In this document: positions 43,553-53,077 of the stretch, in pieces
How positions within the stretch are numbered: position 1 is the first letter of the stretch
Layout: each line of letters starts with the position of its first letter
From: Hyphococcus lacteus
GTDB lineage: Bacteria; Pseudomonadota; Alphaproteobacteria; Caulobacterales; Parvularculaceae
Assembly: GCF_041058985.1 (NCBI RefSeq)
Contig: NZ_JBEHZE010000001.1
Location: 1,674,001-1,738,000 of the forward strand
Direction: 5' to 3'
Length of the DNA: 64,000 nt
Position numbers and translations under genes: made by a program
Notes under the pieces: model-generated
The model's input: only the letters and a program-made list of their open reading frames with translations
Told to the model about the DNA's origin: nothing
Database searches by the model: none

Positions 43553-44649
43553 CAGGGCATAGCCTAATTGCGCTGGCGGCGGGCGGCACCGGCGGACATT
43601 TGTTCCCGGCCGAGGCGCTCTCCCAAGAGCTGAAGCGCCGTGGTCATAGGATTTTGTTGGTCACCGATGCGCGTGGAGCGCGATACGCGCAGAGTTTTCC
43701 GGCTGATGAGCGGTTTGAAATTTCTGCGGCGACACCCTCGATAGGCGGCCCAATCGCAAAGGGTGCTGCGGCGGTTTCCATCGCAATGGGATTAGTCACG
43801 TCATTGCGAGAGTTTAAAAAGCGGCGCCCGGTTGCAGCAGTGGGTTTCGGTGGTTATCCATCCCTCCCGGCGATGAAGGCAGCATCGCTGATGGGTATTC
43901 CTTACGGGGTGCACGAACAAAATGGTGTGCTTGGACGAACTAATCGGCTTCTGGTGAAAAATGCTGCCTTCACGGCGCATGCATTCCCTGTGCTTGAAAA
44001 GCTGCCGCGCAATGTTGATACGATTGAAGTCGGAAATCCGTTGCGCGATGCCGTCGGTGCTGTTGAGGGGGCTCCGTTCCCAACCATTGAAAGCGATATC
44101 AATCTTTTGATTTTTGGCGGCAGTCAGGGCGCAAGTATTTTTTCGGCGGCACCGGTCAATGCCCTTGCGGGATTGCCTGCTGAAATTCGCGCGAGGCTGG
44201 TTGTAACGCATCAGGCACGCGATGCCGATAAAGGTGAAGTCGCGCGAAGGTATGAGGCAGCAAATATTCGTGCAGAAGTCGCTCCGTTCTTTGGCGATTT
44301 ACCGCAACGCATGGCCAATGCACATTTGGTTTTGGCGCGCGCTGGGGCTTCGACAGTGACTGAGTTATCGGCGATTGGGCGACCGTCGATTTTGGTGCCG
44401 CTTGCCATCGCGATGGATGACCACCAAACCGGCAATGCGCGAACGCTTTCCGAACAAGGGGCAGCCGTTATTTTGTCGGAAAAGGAATTTACTGAGGAAC
44501 GTATTGGCGCGACATTATCGGAATTATTGTCGTCGCCGGCGAAATTGGCCACCATGGCAAGCGCCGCTCAGGGTGTGGTAAAATCTGGAGCGGCGGCGCG
44601 ATTGGCCGACCTGGTAGAAAATATTGTCGCGATTAAAGCGGCAGCGTGA
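43549..44649 (+). CDS. murG: UDP-GlcNAc:lipid I N-acetylglucosaminyltransferase MurG
   Basis: MurG converts lipid I into lipid II on the cytoplasmic membrane face. The 366-residue GT-B enzyme has the G-loops LAAGGTGGHLFPAEAL and IFGGSQGASIF, the VGFGGYPSLPAM and YGVHEQNGVLGRTNR blocks and the UDP-GlcNAc motif ARAGASTVTELSAIGRPSIL. I chose ATG 43549, which overlaps the ftsW stop by 4 nt; the longer open frame from 43339 only runs antiparallel in sense to ftsW coding and is not translated into a family-like sequence. Confidence 0.97.
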   Translation: MTGHSLIALAAGGTGGHLFPAEALSQELKRRGHRILLVTDARGARYAQSFPADERFEISAATPSIGGPIAKGAAAVSIAMGLVTSLREFKKRRPVAAVGFGGYPSLPAMKAASLMGIPYGVHEQNGVLGRTNRLLVKNAAFTAHAFPVLEKLPRNVDTIEVGNPLRDAVGAVEGAPFPTIESDINLLIFGGSQGASIFSAAPVNALAGLPAEIRARLVVTHQARDADKGEVARRYEAANIRAEVAPFFGDLPQRMANAHLVLARAGASTVTELSAIGRPSILVPLAIAMDDHQTGNARTLSEQGAAVILSEKEFTEERIGATLSELLSSPAKLATMASAAQGVVKSGAAARLADLVENIVAIKAAA

Positions 44650-44655
44650 GTATAT

Positions 44656-46104
44656 ATGACGAGTAAAGAGCAATATTCTATAATTGACCCACCGGAAATC
44701 AAAGTCCGGTTGCCATTCGGTGCGGGGGTCGTTCATTTTGTTGGCATCGGCGGAATCGGCATGAGCGGTATCGCGCATATCATGCGCAATCTTGGCTATG
44801 ACGTTCGCGGGTCAGACGTTGCCGATGGGGCAAATGTTCAACGACTACGCGATGCTGGTATTCCGGTGGTGATTGGCCATGCGCGCGATAATGTTGAGGG
44901 CGCGGACGCGGTTATCATTTCGACCGCAATTCGCCGTGATAACCCAGAAGTTGCGGCCGCGCGCGCGCGGCATATCCCGGTGGTGAAGCGCGCGGACATG
45001 TTGGCGGAGCTGATGCGCCTCAAATGGACGGTGTCAGTTGGCGGTACACACGGAAAAACCACAACAACAACAATGGTTGCCGCACTTCTCGACGAGGCTA
45101 ATCTTGATCCAACCGTAATCAATGGCGGGGTCATCAACGCCTATGGTACCAATGCCCGTATCGGCGAAGGCGACTGGATGGTCGTTGAGGCCGACGAAAG
45201 CGATGGAACGTTTATTCGCCTGCCGACGACTGTGGCCATTGTCACGAATATTGACCCCGAGCATTTGGATCATTGGGGCGGGTTTGAAGCGCTTCGTAAC
45301 GCGTTTGACCGTTTCATTGAAAACACGCCGTTTTACGGCTTTGGGGTTGTTTGCCTTGATCACCCGGAAGTGCAAGCGTTGGTCGGGCGGGTAACTGATC
45401 GTCGTCTAATTACGTATGGTATCAATCCGCAGGCAGATGTTCGTGCGGCAAATATCCGTTTTGAAAATGGTATTTCCGTATATGACATTGTTTTCCGCGA
45501 GCGTGGCACCGAAATTGGTCGGATTGACAATGTCCACTTGCCCATGCCGGGCGCGCATAATGTTCTTAACTCACTGCCGGCTGCGATCGTGGCTAAACGG
45601 TTGGGGGCGACGGATGAGCAAATTCGATCCGGTTTTGCAAAATTCGCTGGTGTAAAACGGCGGTTCACGCAGGTCGGCGAATGGAAAGGCGTGAAAATTG
45701 TTGATGATTATGGTCATCATCCGGCCGAAATCGCGGCGGTGCTGCGGGCGGCGCGAAACATCACGCGCGGGCGGGTGATCGCCGTCATCCAGCCACACCG
45801 GTATTCGCGGCTTCACGATTTGTTTGATGAATTCTGTGCGTGTGCGAATGAGGCTGACATCGCGTTGATAACGGATGTCTATGCGGCGGGTGAACAGCCA
45901 CTCGAAGGGGTTAATCGCGATAGTCTTGTGGCCGGGTTAGAAAGCCATGGTCATCGTGACGCCCGTGCATTGTCTAGTTTAGAAGACTTGCCAAAAGTTA
46001 TTGCCGATATTGCAGAACCCGATGATTACGTTATCTGTCTTGGTGCGGGTGATATTACGAAGTATGCAAATAATTTACCTGACGCGCTAAAGGCGCTTGG
46101 GTAG
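44656..46104 (+). CDS. murC: UDP-MurNAc:L-alanine ligase MurC
   Basis: MurC adds the first amino acid to UDP-MurNAc. The 482-residue protein has HFVGIGGIGMSGIAHIM at the N-terminus, the ATP loop GTHGKTTTTTMVAALL, EADESDGTFIRL, HLDHWGGFEAL and DDYGHHPAEIAAVL, and QPHRYSRLHDLFDEF at the C-terminal domain. The gene starts 6 nt after murG and abuts murB directly. Confidence 0.98.
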   Translation: MTSKEQYSIIDPPEIKVRLPFGAGVVHFVGIGGIGMSGIAHIMRNLGYDVRGSDVADGANVQRLRDAGIPVVIGHARDNVEGADAVIISTAIRRDNPEVAAARARHIPVVKRADMLAELMRLKWTVSVGGTHGKTTTTTMVAALLDEANLDPTVINGGVINAYGTNARIGEGDWMVVEADESDGTFIRLPTTVAIVTNIDPEHLDHWGGFEALRNAFDRFIENTPFYGFGVVCLDHPEVQALVGRVTDRRLITYGINPQADVRAANIRFENGISVYDIVFRERGTEIGRIDNVHLPMPGAHNVLNSLPAAIVAKRLGATDEQIRSGFAKFAGVKRRFTQVGEWKGVKIVDDYGHHPAEIAAVLRAARNITRGRVIAVIQPHRYSRLHDLFDEFCACANEADIALITDVYAAGEQPLEGVNRDSLVAGLESHGHRDARALSSLEDLPKVIADIAEPDDYVICLGAGDITKYANNLPDALKALG

Positions 46105-47025
46105 ATGACGAAAGTTACCGTTAAAACCCTTCCGGACGTTCGTGGGAAATATGTCGAAAACGCAGACCTTTCGACGTTGACTTGGTTTCGCGTAGGTGGC
46201 TTCGCGGATGTGTTGTTTTCTCCTGCCGATGAAGATGACCTTGCGCACTTCTTGCGAGCGACCCCAACGAACATTCCAATTTTTGTTATGGGGGTCGGGT
46301 CAAACCTGTTGGTTCGTGATGGCGGTGTTCGCGGCGTGGTCATTCGGCTTGGTTCGGGGTTCCGACAAGTTGTTGTGGATGGCCTAAAGGTAACGGCTGG
46401 CGCTGGCGCGATTGATGCGCAAGTCGCCAAGCGCGCGGCAGAGGCGGGTGTTGCGGGCCTTGAGTTCTTTCGTGGCGTCCCCGGGACAATCGGTGGTGCA
46501 CTACGCATGAATGCGGGCGCTTATGGTGGCGAGACCAAAGATGTTTTGGTGAGTGCCGTTGCCTTTGATCGTGCGGGCAAGCGTCATGTTTTGAGCAATA
46601 CCGAAATGGGGTTCTCGTATCGGCATAGCGACGCGCCGGAGGAATTGATTTTTACCAGCGCAACTTTTGAAGGGCAACGCGGAGACTCCAAAGATATTAT
46701 CGCCCGTATGGATCAGATCAGCGCTCAACGAGAAGAAACTCAGCCCATTCGCGAACGTACGGGCGGATCGACCTTTGCTAATCCTGATGCGGCATTGTCG
46801 GGCGGTCGCAAATCATGGCAACTGATTGATGAAATTGGCGCGCGAGGCCGTGTTATTGGTGATGCGCAGGTGTCTGAGCGTCATTGTAATTTTATGATCA
46901 ATCGGGGCAATGCCAGCGCCGCTGATCTGGAAGAGCTAATTGAATCCCTCCGCATTGATGTGCAGGAGAAGTTGGGTGTTGAGTTACGCTGGGAAATTCG
47001 GCGAGTAGGAGAGGCGACGCAATGA
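46105..47025 (+). CDS. murB: UDP-N-acetylenolpyruvoylglucosamine reductase MurB
   Basis: MurB is the FAD-dependent reductase that makes UDP-MurNAc. The 306-residue protein shows TWFRVGGFADVLFSPADEDDL, the FAD-binding VGSNLLVRDGGVRGVVIRLG, GVPGTIGGALRMNAGAYGGE and the catalytic Ser in RTGGSTFANP. It begins directly after the murC stop and overlaps ddl by 4 nt. Confidence 0.97.
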   Translation: MTKVTVKTLPDVRGKYVENADLSTLTWFRVGGFADVLFSPADEDDLAHFLRATPTNIPIFVMGVGSNLLVRDGGVRGVVIRLGSGFRQVVVDGLKVTAGAGAIDAQVAKRAAEAGVAGLEFFRGVPGTIGGALRMNAGAYGGETKDVLVSAVAFDRAGKRHVLSNTEMGFSYRHSDAPEELIFTSATFEGQRGDSKDIIARMDQISAQREETQPIRERTGGSTFANPDAALSGGRKSWQLIDEIGARGRVIGDAQVSERHCNFMINRGNASAADLEELIESLRIDVQEKLGVELRWEIRRVGEATQ

Positions 47026-47948
47026 GTAAAAAGTTTCGGCGTGTCGCAGTATTAAAGGGTGGTTGGTCACCCGAGCGCGAAGTTTCACTTTCATCCGGTG
47101 CCGCCGCGGGAAAAGCCCTGATTGAAGCTGGCTATGACGTGGTTGAAATTGATGTCGATCGCGATCTCGCAACGCGGCTCGTGAGTGAAAAACCCGACGC
47201 AATTTTCAATGCGCTGCACGGGCAATGGGGTGAAGATGGGTGCGTGCAAGGGTTGATGGAAGTTATGGGTATTCCGTATACCCATTCCGGCGTGCTCGCG
47301 TCATCACTCGCGATGGATAAGCAACGCGCCAAAGCTGTTTTTGAAGATGCAAACATACCTTCACCGCAAGGCGTGATCGTTACGCGAAAAGAAGCTGCTG
47401 GCGGCCAGGTTATGAAACCGCCTTATGTGGTAAAGCCAAATGCGCAAGGGTCTTCGGTTGGCGTGTTTATTATTCGCGATGGCGATAACCGTCCACCATC
47501 GGAACTAACCGGCGAAAAGTGGACATTGGGCGAAGAAGTTCTCGTCGAGAAGTTCATCCCTGGCCGGGAGTTAACGGTTTCGGTTATGGGGGATCGTGCG
47601 CTTTGCGTTACAGAGATTACGACCGCGCTCGCGTTTTATGACTACGAAGCAAAATACTCGGCCGGTGGATCAAAACATGTTTTACCCGCTGACGTTCCAG
47701 AAGAAATAACCGATCGCTGTCTTGATCTAGCGCTTCGCGCGCATCAATCGCTTGGTTGTCGTGGGCTGTCCCGCGCCGATTTCCGTTATGATCCGGACGC
47801 GGATGGCGAGCAGATTTTCTGTCTTGAGGTCAATACCCAGCCCGGCTTAACCCCAACGTCGTTATCGCCAGAACAAGCCGCGCAGTTGGGAATTTCGTTC
47901 CCTGAGCTTTGCGCGTGGATGGTGGAGGATGCATCATGTCAAAGGTAA
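47022..47948 (+). CDS. ddl: D-alanine--D-alanine ligase
   Basis: Ddl supplies the dipeptide used by MurF. The 308-residue ATP-grasp enzyme has the start VLKGGWSPEREVSLSSG, HGQWGEDGCVQGLMEVMGIPYTHSG, KPNAQGSSVGVFI and the metal site EVNTQPGLTPTSL. It is type DdlB by position and length. It overlaps ftsQ by 13 nt. Confidence 0.97.
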   Translation: MSKKFRRVAVLKGGWSPEREVSLSSGAAAGKALIEAGYDVVEIDVDRDLATRLVSEKPDAIFNALHGQWGEDGCVQGLMEVMGIPYTHSGVLASSLAMDKQRAKAVFEDANIPSPQGVIVTRKEAAGGQVMKPPYVVKPNAQGSSVGVFIIRDGDNRPPSELTGEKWTLGEEVLVEKFIPGRELTVSVMGDRALCVTEITTALAFYDYEAKYSAGGSKHVLPADVPEEITDRCLDLALRAHQSLGCRGLSRADFRYDPDADGEQIFCLEVNTQPGLTPTSLSPEQAAQLGISFPELCAWMVEDASCQR

Positions 47949-48802
47949 AAAAGAAACCGGCCAAGAAAACGCCCAATCGTCGCGGCAAGGCAAAGGAGGT
48001 TGGGTTTTTTGATCGTATCAGCGCGATCTGGACTCGCTTTTCTCATGCTTTGATTGCGAGTTCTGTTTTGCTGGCGCTACTCGGGATCGGCTTTCTTTGG
48101 GCGGGGGGCTATGTTGGCATGATGGGCGAACAGCTAAGCCGCTTTGCGGGCGCACGCGCAGTAAGCGCTGGGTTTGAAATCCGGAGGATTACCGCAAAAG
48201 GTGCAATCGAAACAGCGGAGCAGGAAATTTTGAACGCGGTCGGACCAGTTGTTGGCTCGTCGATGTTGCATTTCGATGCAGATCGCGCGCGTGCGCAGGT
48301 CGAGCAAATCGGCTGGGTCCGTTCGGCTGCGGTGTCAAAGCTATTGCCGAATACGATAAATATCTCCGTGCGAGAACGTGTTCCCGCAGCAGTGTGGCAG
48401 CTTTCTGGCGCGCTGCATTTGATTGATGAAAATGGTGCAATCATTCGCGAGGTGAACGCTTATGAATATGCGGATTTACCGCTGATTGTGGGCGCGGGCG
48501 CACCGGGCGCGGCGTCGGAAATGCTGCAGGCACTAAAAGGTGAGCCAGAATTATGGGGCCGCGCATCCGCGCTTATTAGGGTGAGCGACCGCCGCTGGAA
48601 CTTGAAAACAAAAGACGGTGTTGATGTGAAATTCCCTGAACGCGGCGTGGGGGAGGCTGTGCGCTATCTTGGGCGACTACAGGGCGAACTTGCTTTGCTT
48701 GATGAACCGCTTGAATATGTTGACCTTAGAAACCCGGAAAACTTCGTCTACAGAGTAAAGGGTACTGCTGAGATGGAAAAACCCATCGGCGTGATCCAAT
48801 AA
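47936..48802 (+). CDS. ftsQ: Cell division protein FtsQ
   Basis: FtsQ is the periplasmic bridge of the divisome. The 288-residue protein has a basic cytosolic tail (SKVKKKPAKKTPNRRGKAK), one membrane segment near residues 40-60, a POTRA domain (AGFEIRRITAKGAIETAEQEIL) and the beta domain with YVDLRNPENFVYR at the end. I chose ATG 47936, with a GGAGG site 7 nt upstream inside ddl, over an earlier in-frame start at 47909. Confidence 0.95.
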   Translation: MSKVKKKPAKKTPNRRGKAKEVGFFDRISAIWTRFSHALIASSVLLALLGIGFLWAGGYVGMMGEQLSRFAGARAVSAGFEIRRITAKGAIETAEQEILNAVGPVVGSSMLHFDADRARAQVEQIGWVRSAAVSKLLPNTINISVRERVPAAVWQLSGALHLIDENGAIIREVNAYEYADLPLIVGAGAPGAASEMLQALKGEPELWGRASALIRVSDRRWNLKTKDGVDVKFPERGVGEAVRYLGRLQGELALLDEPLEYVDLRNPENFVYRVKGTAEMEKPIGVIQ

Positions 48803-48843
48803 ATTTCGACGTAAACTATCACCGTGCGATAAAGGCTTGAACT

Positions 48844-50130
48844 GTGGCACATCCCCAAAAATCTCGTAAACGCCGTAAAGACGAAACGATTGCTGCTGCG
48901 CTTGATATTGGGGCGTCCAAAGTTTCTTGCTTCATTGCGCGCGTCAACGAAGAGCCGAGCCTTGCGCCACAAGCCGAAATTGTTGGCGTCGGTTGTTATG
49001 GGGCGGCGCTTAATGCGCGAATGGCCGCAACAGCAGATGTAATTGAAACGGGTGTTCGAAACGCTGTTGAAGCTGCAGAACGCATGGCGGGTGAGCATGT
49101 CGGTCGGGTGCTCGTTGGTGTCTCCGGAAAACATCTGCGCGCACGTCGGATCGGCGTCGATCTTGAGATCGCTGGCGGGGTTGTTGCCCAAGAAGATATT
49201 GATGACAGCCTTTCGGAAGGCGCAAAGATTGCAACACCCCCTGATTGTGCGCCCCTTCATGCGATGCCTATCGGGTATCGCGTTGACGGCGAAGAAGGAC
49301 TAGCGGACCCAATAGGTCTTTCGGGCAGTGTTCTTTCGACCCAGATGTTCGCGCTTGGGGTGCGGCAGAGCTATCTTGATAATCTTGCAAACCTGATCGA
49401 GCAATGTGACCTCGGCGTCGAAGAGTTTGTCGCCGCACCTTACGCTGCCGCAGAAGCCGTATTGCTTGAGGATGAAAAAGAGCTGGGGGTCGTACTGATT
49501 GATATCGGAGCGACGTCAACGGGTTTCGCGGTCTATGATAATGGTGCCTTGGTTGAATGCGGCGGTGTGCCGGTCGGCGGTGGTCATATTACGCGTGACA
49601 TCGCGCAGATTTTTGGCGCGTCGCTTGCGCATGCTGAGCGCGTAAAGACGCTTTATGGGGCGGCGCTGATTGGCCCCGGCGATGAGCATCGCTTCGTTGA
49701 TTTTCCGCAACTCGGGGTCGCGGGCGAGGTTGCGCGGGCGTCACGGGCGGATGTTTGTGAAGTCATCCTGCCGCGTCTCGAAGAAGTTTTTGAGTTAGTG
49801 TCAGATCAGTTACCAGATGACGGGATGCGTCGGTCGGGTTTGCGGCGTGTGGTGATTACCGGTGGCGGGAGTCTTTTGGTTGGTGCGCGCGAGGTCGCGG
49901 AACGCACCCTCGGTATGAAAAGCCGCCTTGGTCGACCAACCGCAATTCCGGGCTCGCCAGAGGCGGCTTCGGCACCGGGCTTTTCTGTTTGTGCTGGGCT
50001 TATCCAGCATTACACAAATTTAGGTCGTGAAAGTGAAAAGGGTCTTGGCGTTTTGGGTCAATCACCCCATGCAGGATCAAGATCATCAGTGCTCGGCGGG
50101 TTAGACAGCTGGCTGCGTGCTAAATTCTAG
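48844..50130 (+). CDS. ftsA: Cell division protein FtsA
   Basis: FtsA is the actin-like protein that tethers FtsZ to the membrane. The 428-residue protein has the opening AALDIGASKVSCFIARV, the 1C-type domain with GVSGKHLRARRIGV, ATP-binding LIDIGATSTGFAVYDNGAL and VITGGGSLLVGAREVAER, and an amphipathic C-terminal end (GGLDSWLRAKF) for membrane binding. The GTG start at 48844 fits the family N-terminus. Confidence 0.97.
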   Translation: MAHPQKSRKRRKDETIAAALDIGASKVSCFIARVNEEPSLAPQAEIVGVGCYGAALNARMAATADVIETGVRNAVEAAERMAGEHVGRVLVGVSGKHLRARRIGVDLEIAGGVVAQEDIDDSLSEGAKIATPPDCAPLHAMPIGYRVDGEEGLADPIGLSGSVLSTQMFALGVRQSYLDNLANLIEQCDLGVEEFVAAPYAAAEAVLLEDEKELGVVLIDIGATSTGFAVYDNGALVECGGVPVGGGHITRDIAQIFGASLAHAERVKTLYGAALIGPGDEHRFVDFPQLGVAGEVARASRADVCEVILPRLEEVFELVSDQLPDDGMRRSGLRRVVITGGGSLLVGAREVAERTLGMKSRLGRPTAIPGSPEAASAPGFSVCAGLIQHYTNLGRESEKGLGVLGQSPHAGSRSSVLGGLDSWLRAKF

Positions 50131-50136
50131 AAAATG

Positions 50137-50152
50137 TTAAGGGGGCGTTAAC
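50137..50152 (+). promoter_or_regulatory. Perfect CtrA-binding site in the ftsA-ftsZ intergenic region
   Basis: TTAA-GGGGGCG-TTAAC matches the CtrA consensus TTAA-N7-TTAAC at all nine fixed bases. It starts 7 nt after the ftsA stop and ends 121 nt before ftsZ. A weaker second match (TTAA-N7-TTAT) lies at 50180-50194. CtrA-controlled ftsZ transcription is known in Caulobacter. Confidence 0.7.
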
Positions 50153-50272
50153 CTTTTGGAAAGGGTTATGAACGATTCTTTAACGAGACATTATCCTTAA
50201 TATTCGCGAATTGCGGATGTTGAGAGAAACCGAGAAATAAAACCTCCAACCTGCGCATCATCGGAGACATCC

Positions 50273-51829
50273 ATGCCACTAAATCTAAGCGTGCCCGAAC
50301 TCACTGAATTGAAACCCCGCATTACCGTCATCGGTGTTGGTGGCGCGGGTGGTAATGCTGTAAACAACATGATCGAAAGCCAATTAGAGGGCGTCGAATT
50401 TGTTGTTGCGAATACGGACGCTCAGGCAGTCGGCTTATCTAAGGCTGAAAAACGAATTCAGCTTGGGGTGAAGACCACGCAAGGTTTGGGTGCAGGGTCC
50501 ATTCCGGATATTGGTCGCGCAGCCGCAGAAGAATCTCTTGATGAAATTCTTGAGCATGTTGGTAATTGTCACATGTTGTTCGTTACCGCAGGCATGGGCG
50601 GCGGCACAGGAACAGGCGCAGCCCCGGTTATCGCTAAAGCTGCAAAAGAGCGGGACATTCTGACCGTTGGTGTTGTCACCAAACCCTTCCATTTTGAGGG
50701 CGCGCGCCGGATGCGGCTTGCGGGCACCGGTATCGAAGAGCTGCAAAAGCATGTCGATACGTTGTTGATCATCCCGAACCAGAATCTGTTCTCAATTGCG
50801 AATGAGCGCACAACTTTTCATGAAGCCTTTTCGATGGCCGATCAGGTGCTTCATTCGGGTGTTCGTGGGATCACCGATCTCATGGTTATGCCTGGCTTGA
50901 TCAATCTCGATTTTGCGGATGTTCGCACTGTGATGAGCGAGATGGGCAAAGCGATGATGGGGACCGGCGAAGCAGAGGGCGAGAAACGCGCTATTCAAGC
51001 AGCCGAAGCGGCAATCTCTAATCCGTTGCTCGACGAACAATCAATGAAGGGCGCGCGCGGCGTACTTATTAACATTACTGGGTCTATGGATATGACTCTG
51101 TTTGAGGTTGATGAAGCGGCTAACCGCATTCGCGCCGAAGTTGATCCTGATGCGAATATCATTGTCGGCTCGACCTTCAATCAGGACCTCGAAGGTAAGG
51201 TCCGTGTTTCTGTTGTTGCGACCGGAATTGATATTGCTGAGCGCGATGCGCACCAGCCGCAAATCAAAGTCAACACAGGTGCTGTCGCTAAGCCTTGGCG
51301 GGAACCTGTTGTTGTGGACAAGTCCGCGACACAGACACCAACTGCAGAAACATCAACACCGGAAGTTGACGCGGGGGCATCGGTTCCGGCGGCTAGCTTT
51401 CGTCCGTCGACCGTAACGCCACAAACACCAACGGCCACGGCAGCTAATCCAGTTGGTGATGTTCATGAGCGTATTCGTAAAATGTTGACTGAGGGTTCTG
51501 CCGGAGAAGCTGAGTCTCAACCGGGACCAACCGCTCCAAAGCGTTCGCAATCTGTGCCACAACGCCAGTCATTGCGCCCGGCAGGTGAGGCAAAGCCAAA
51601 CCACAATCCTTTCCGCAGTGCGCAGAATTTGGGTAAGCACTCGCTGGAAGCGGCAGTCGATATGTTCAAATCATTCGGTGGAACCGAAGACCGGCGCGAT
51701 ATTGCCCCGCCACGTGCGCCCGAGGCTACGAAGCCAGCAACGAGTGCGCCACGGGGTGATCTGTTTGAAGATCATGAAGACGCGGATCTCGAAATCCCAT
51801 CATTTTTGCGGAAAAAGAAGACTGGATGA
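50273..51829 (+). CDS. ftsZ: Cell division GTPase FtsZ
   Basis: FtsZ is the tubulin homologue that forms the Z ring. The 518-residue protein has a typical GTPase core (GVGGAGGNAVNNMIES, tubulin signature GGGTGTG at 109-115, ANTDAQAV), then a long Pro/Thr/Ala-rich linker of about 170 residues and the conserved C-terminal peptide DLEIPSFLRKKK that binds FtsA. The length above 500 residues is usual in Alphaproteobacteria. The 142-nt leader holds a CtrA site, and a 16-bp terminator stem follows the stop. Confidence 0.98.
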   Translation: MPLNLSVPELTELKPRITVIGVGGAGGNAVNNMIESQLEGVEFVVANTDAQAVGLSKAEKRIQLGVKTTQGLGAGSIPDIGRAAAEESLDEILEHVGNCHMLFVTAGMGGGTGTGAAPVIAKAAKERDILTVGVVTKPFHFEGARRMRLAGTGIEELQKHVDTLLIIPNQNLFSIANERTTFHEAFSMADQVLHSGVRGITDLMVMPGLINLDFADVRTVMSEMGKAMMGTGEAEGEKRAIQAAEAAISNPLLDEQSMKGARGVLINITGSMDMTLFEVDEAANRIRAEVDPDANIIVGSTFNQDLEGKVRVSVVATGIDIAERDAHQPQIKVNTGAVAKPWREPVVVDKSATQTPTAETSTPEVDAGASVPAASFRPSTVTPQTPTATAANPVGDVHERIRKMLTEGSAGEAESQPGPTAPKRSQSVPQRQSLRPAGEAKPNHNPFRSAQNLGKHSLEAAVDMFKSFGGTEDRRDIAPPRAPEATKPATSAPRGDLFEDHEDADLEIPSFLRKKKTG

Positions 51830-51869
51830 GACCTCAAGGTTTCATGCCAAGTGATTGATAATCAACATA

Positions 51870-51909
51870 AAGAGCCACCTATCTTTAGCAAGATAGGTGG
51901 CTCTTTTGC
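51870..51909 (+). terminator. Strong terminator after ftsZ
   Basis: AAGAGCCACCTATCTT (51870-51885) pairs perfectly with AAGATAGGTGGCTCTT (51890-51905) around a TAGC loop, followed by TT. It marks the end of the ftsZ transcript, so lpxC has its own promoter or depends on read-through. Confidence 0.93.
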
Positions 51910-52071
51910 TATCGCGCTTGAAGTAATCGACAATAAACTTTGATTATGCAAAAATTTCGCATCTGCGAGGATTCTGCTAACGTTCTTGCGTTAACACATC
52001 GAGTGGCGAAAGCCGCGTGTGCTGGTGCACCGGTATGTGATGGGTTTAGTAAGCCGGTTGATGAGCATAAG

Positions 52072-52968
52072 ATGAGTTACAAATCTGAACGACAACATAC
52101 GGTGAAGTCTGACATTCGGTTTTCTGGGATCGGTCTTCACACTGGGGTTGAGTGTCTGGCGGTTGTACGGCCCGGCGCGGCGAATACAGGATTGTTGTTC
52201 CGGCGGCTTGATGTCGAACAAGGCGACAACGTCATCCGCGCAAATCCAAATAATGTTCTGCATGCCTGTCACGGTACAACGGTGGCGAACGCAGATGGTA
52301 ATAGTGTTGCGACGATCGAGCATTTGATGGCGGCGCTAGCGCTATGCGGTGTAGATAATGCTGAAATTGATGTCACCGGCCCTGAAATTCCAATTTATGA
52401 CGGTAGCGCGTCTTTTTTTGTAAGCGCTATCAATAGCGCGGGGACTTGTGCGCAGGATGCAGATCGCCAACCAATTATTGTTGTTGACCGCACAAAGGTC
52501 GTTGACGGTGATCGTTGGATTGAAATTCAACCGAGCGATGATCGCATCATCGATATTGAAATCGATTTTGGCGATTGCTTGATCGGGCGGCAGGCATTGT
52601 CGATTGATTTAGATGCGGTGCAGATTTTGGAAAAACTGTCTTCTGCTCGGACCTTTTGTCGGCTTAACGAAGTTGAAGCATTGCGCGGGATCGGATTGAT
52701 TTTGGGCGGGTCTTTGTCGAATTCACTCGTGGTTGATGGCGATCGGCTTCTTAATGAAGAACCTCTTCGGGATGAGGCGGAATTTGTCCTTCATAAAGCG
52801 CTGGACCTGATTGGTGATCTTTATCTCTTGGGGGCACCAATAGTAGGGCATATTCGGGCCATGCGCCCCGGTCATGACCTGAATACGCGATTGGCCCAAG
52901 CGATCGCGCGGCAAGCAAAACCGGCTTTGCGGCCTGCTGCCCAAGAACCTGTCCGTGTGACCGCCTGA
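52072..52968 (+). CDS. lpxC: UDP-3-O-acyl-N-acetylglucosamine deacetylase LpxC
   Basis: LpxC commits to lipid A synthesis and uses zinc. Zinc ligands appear in VATIEHLMAAL (His) and FVLHKALDLIGDLYL (HKxxD), with the catalytic His in VGHIRAMRPGHDLN. From ATG 52072 the protein is 298 residues, near the usual 300, and begins just before the family start (QHTVKSDIRFSGIGLHTG). An in-frame start at 51940 or 51946 would add 42-44 residues and cannot be ruled out. It is the last gene of the dcw block. Confidence 0.93.
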   Translation: MSYKSERQHTVKSDIRFSGIGLHTGVECLAVVRPGAANTGLLFRRLDVEQGDNVIRANPNNVLHACHGTTVANADGNSVATIEHLMAALALCGVDNAEIDVTGPEIPIYDGSASFFVSAINSAGTCAQDADRQPIIVVDRTKVVDGDRWIEIQPSDDRIIDIEIDFGDCLIGRQALSIDLDAVQILEKLSSARTFCRLNEVEALRGIGLILGGSLSNSLVVDGDRLLNEEPLRDEAEFVLHKALDLIGDLYLLGAPIVGHIRAMRPGHDLNTRLAQAIARQAKPALRPAAQEPVRVTA

Positions 52969-53077
52969 ATCCGATAATCAGGTTTGACAGAAGCGCATGC
53001 ACCAAACTAGAAGTTAACACTCCTGAAACCATGCCAGTTGTTGGCATGAGCCTCGTTGGCGGAAAGGCTCGTCTCTA

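Noticed and set aside
50180..50194. Second CtrA site (TTAA-N7-TTAT) upstream of ftsZ
   Set aside because: The match is only partial, so I mention it with the perfect site but do not list it as a feature.
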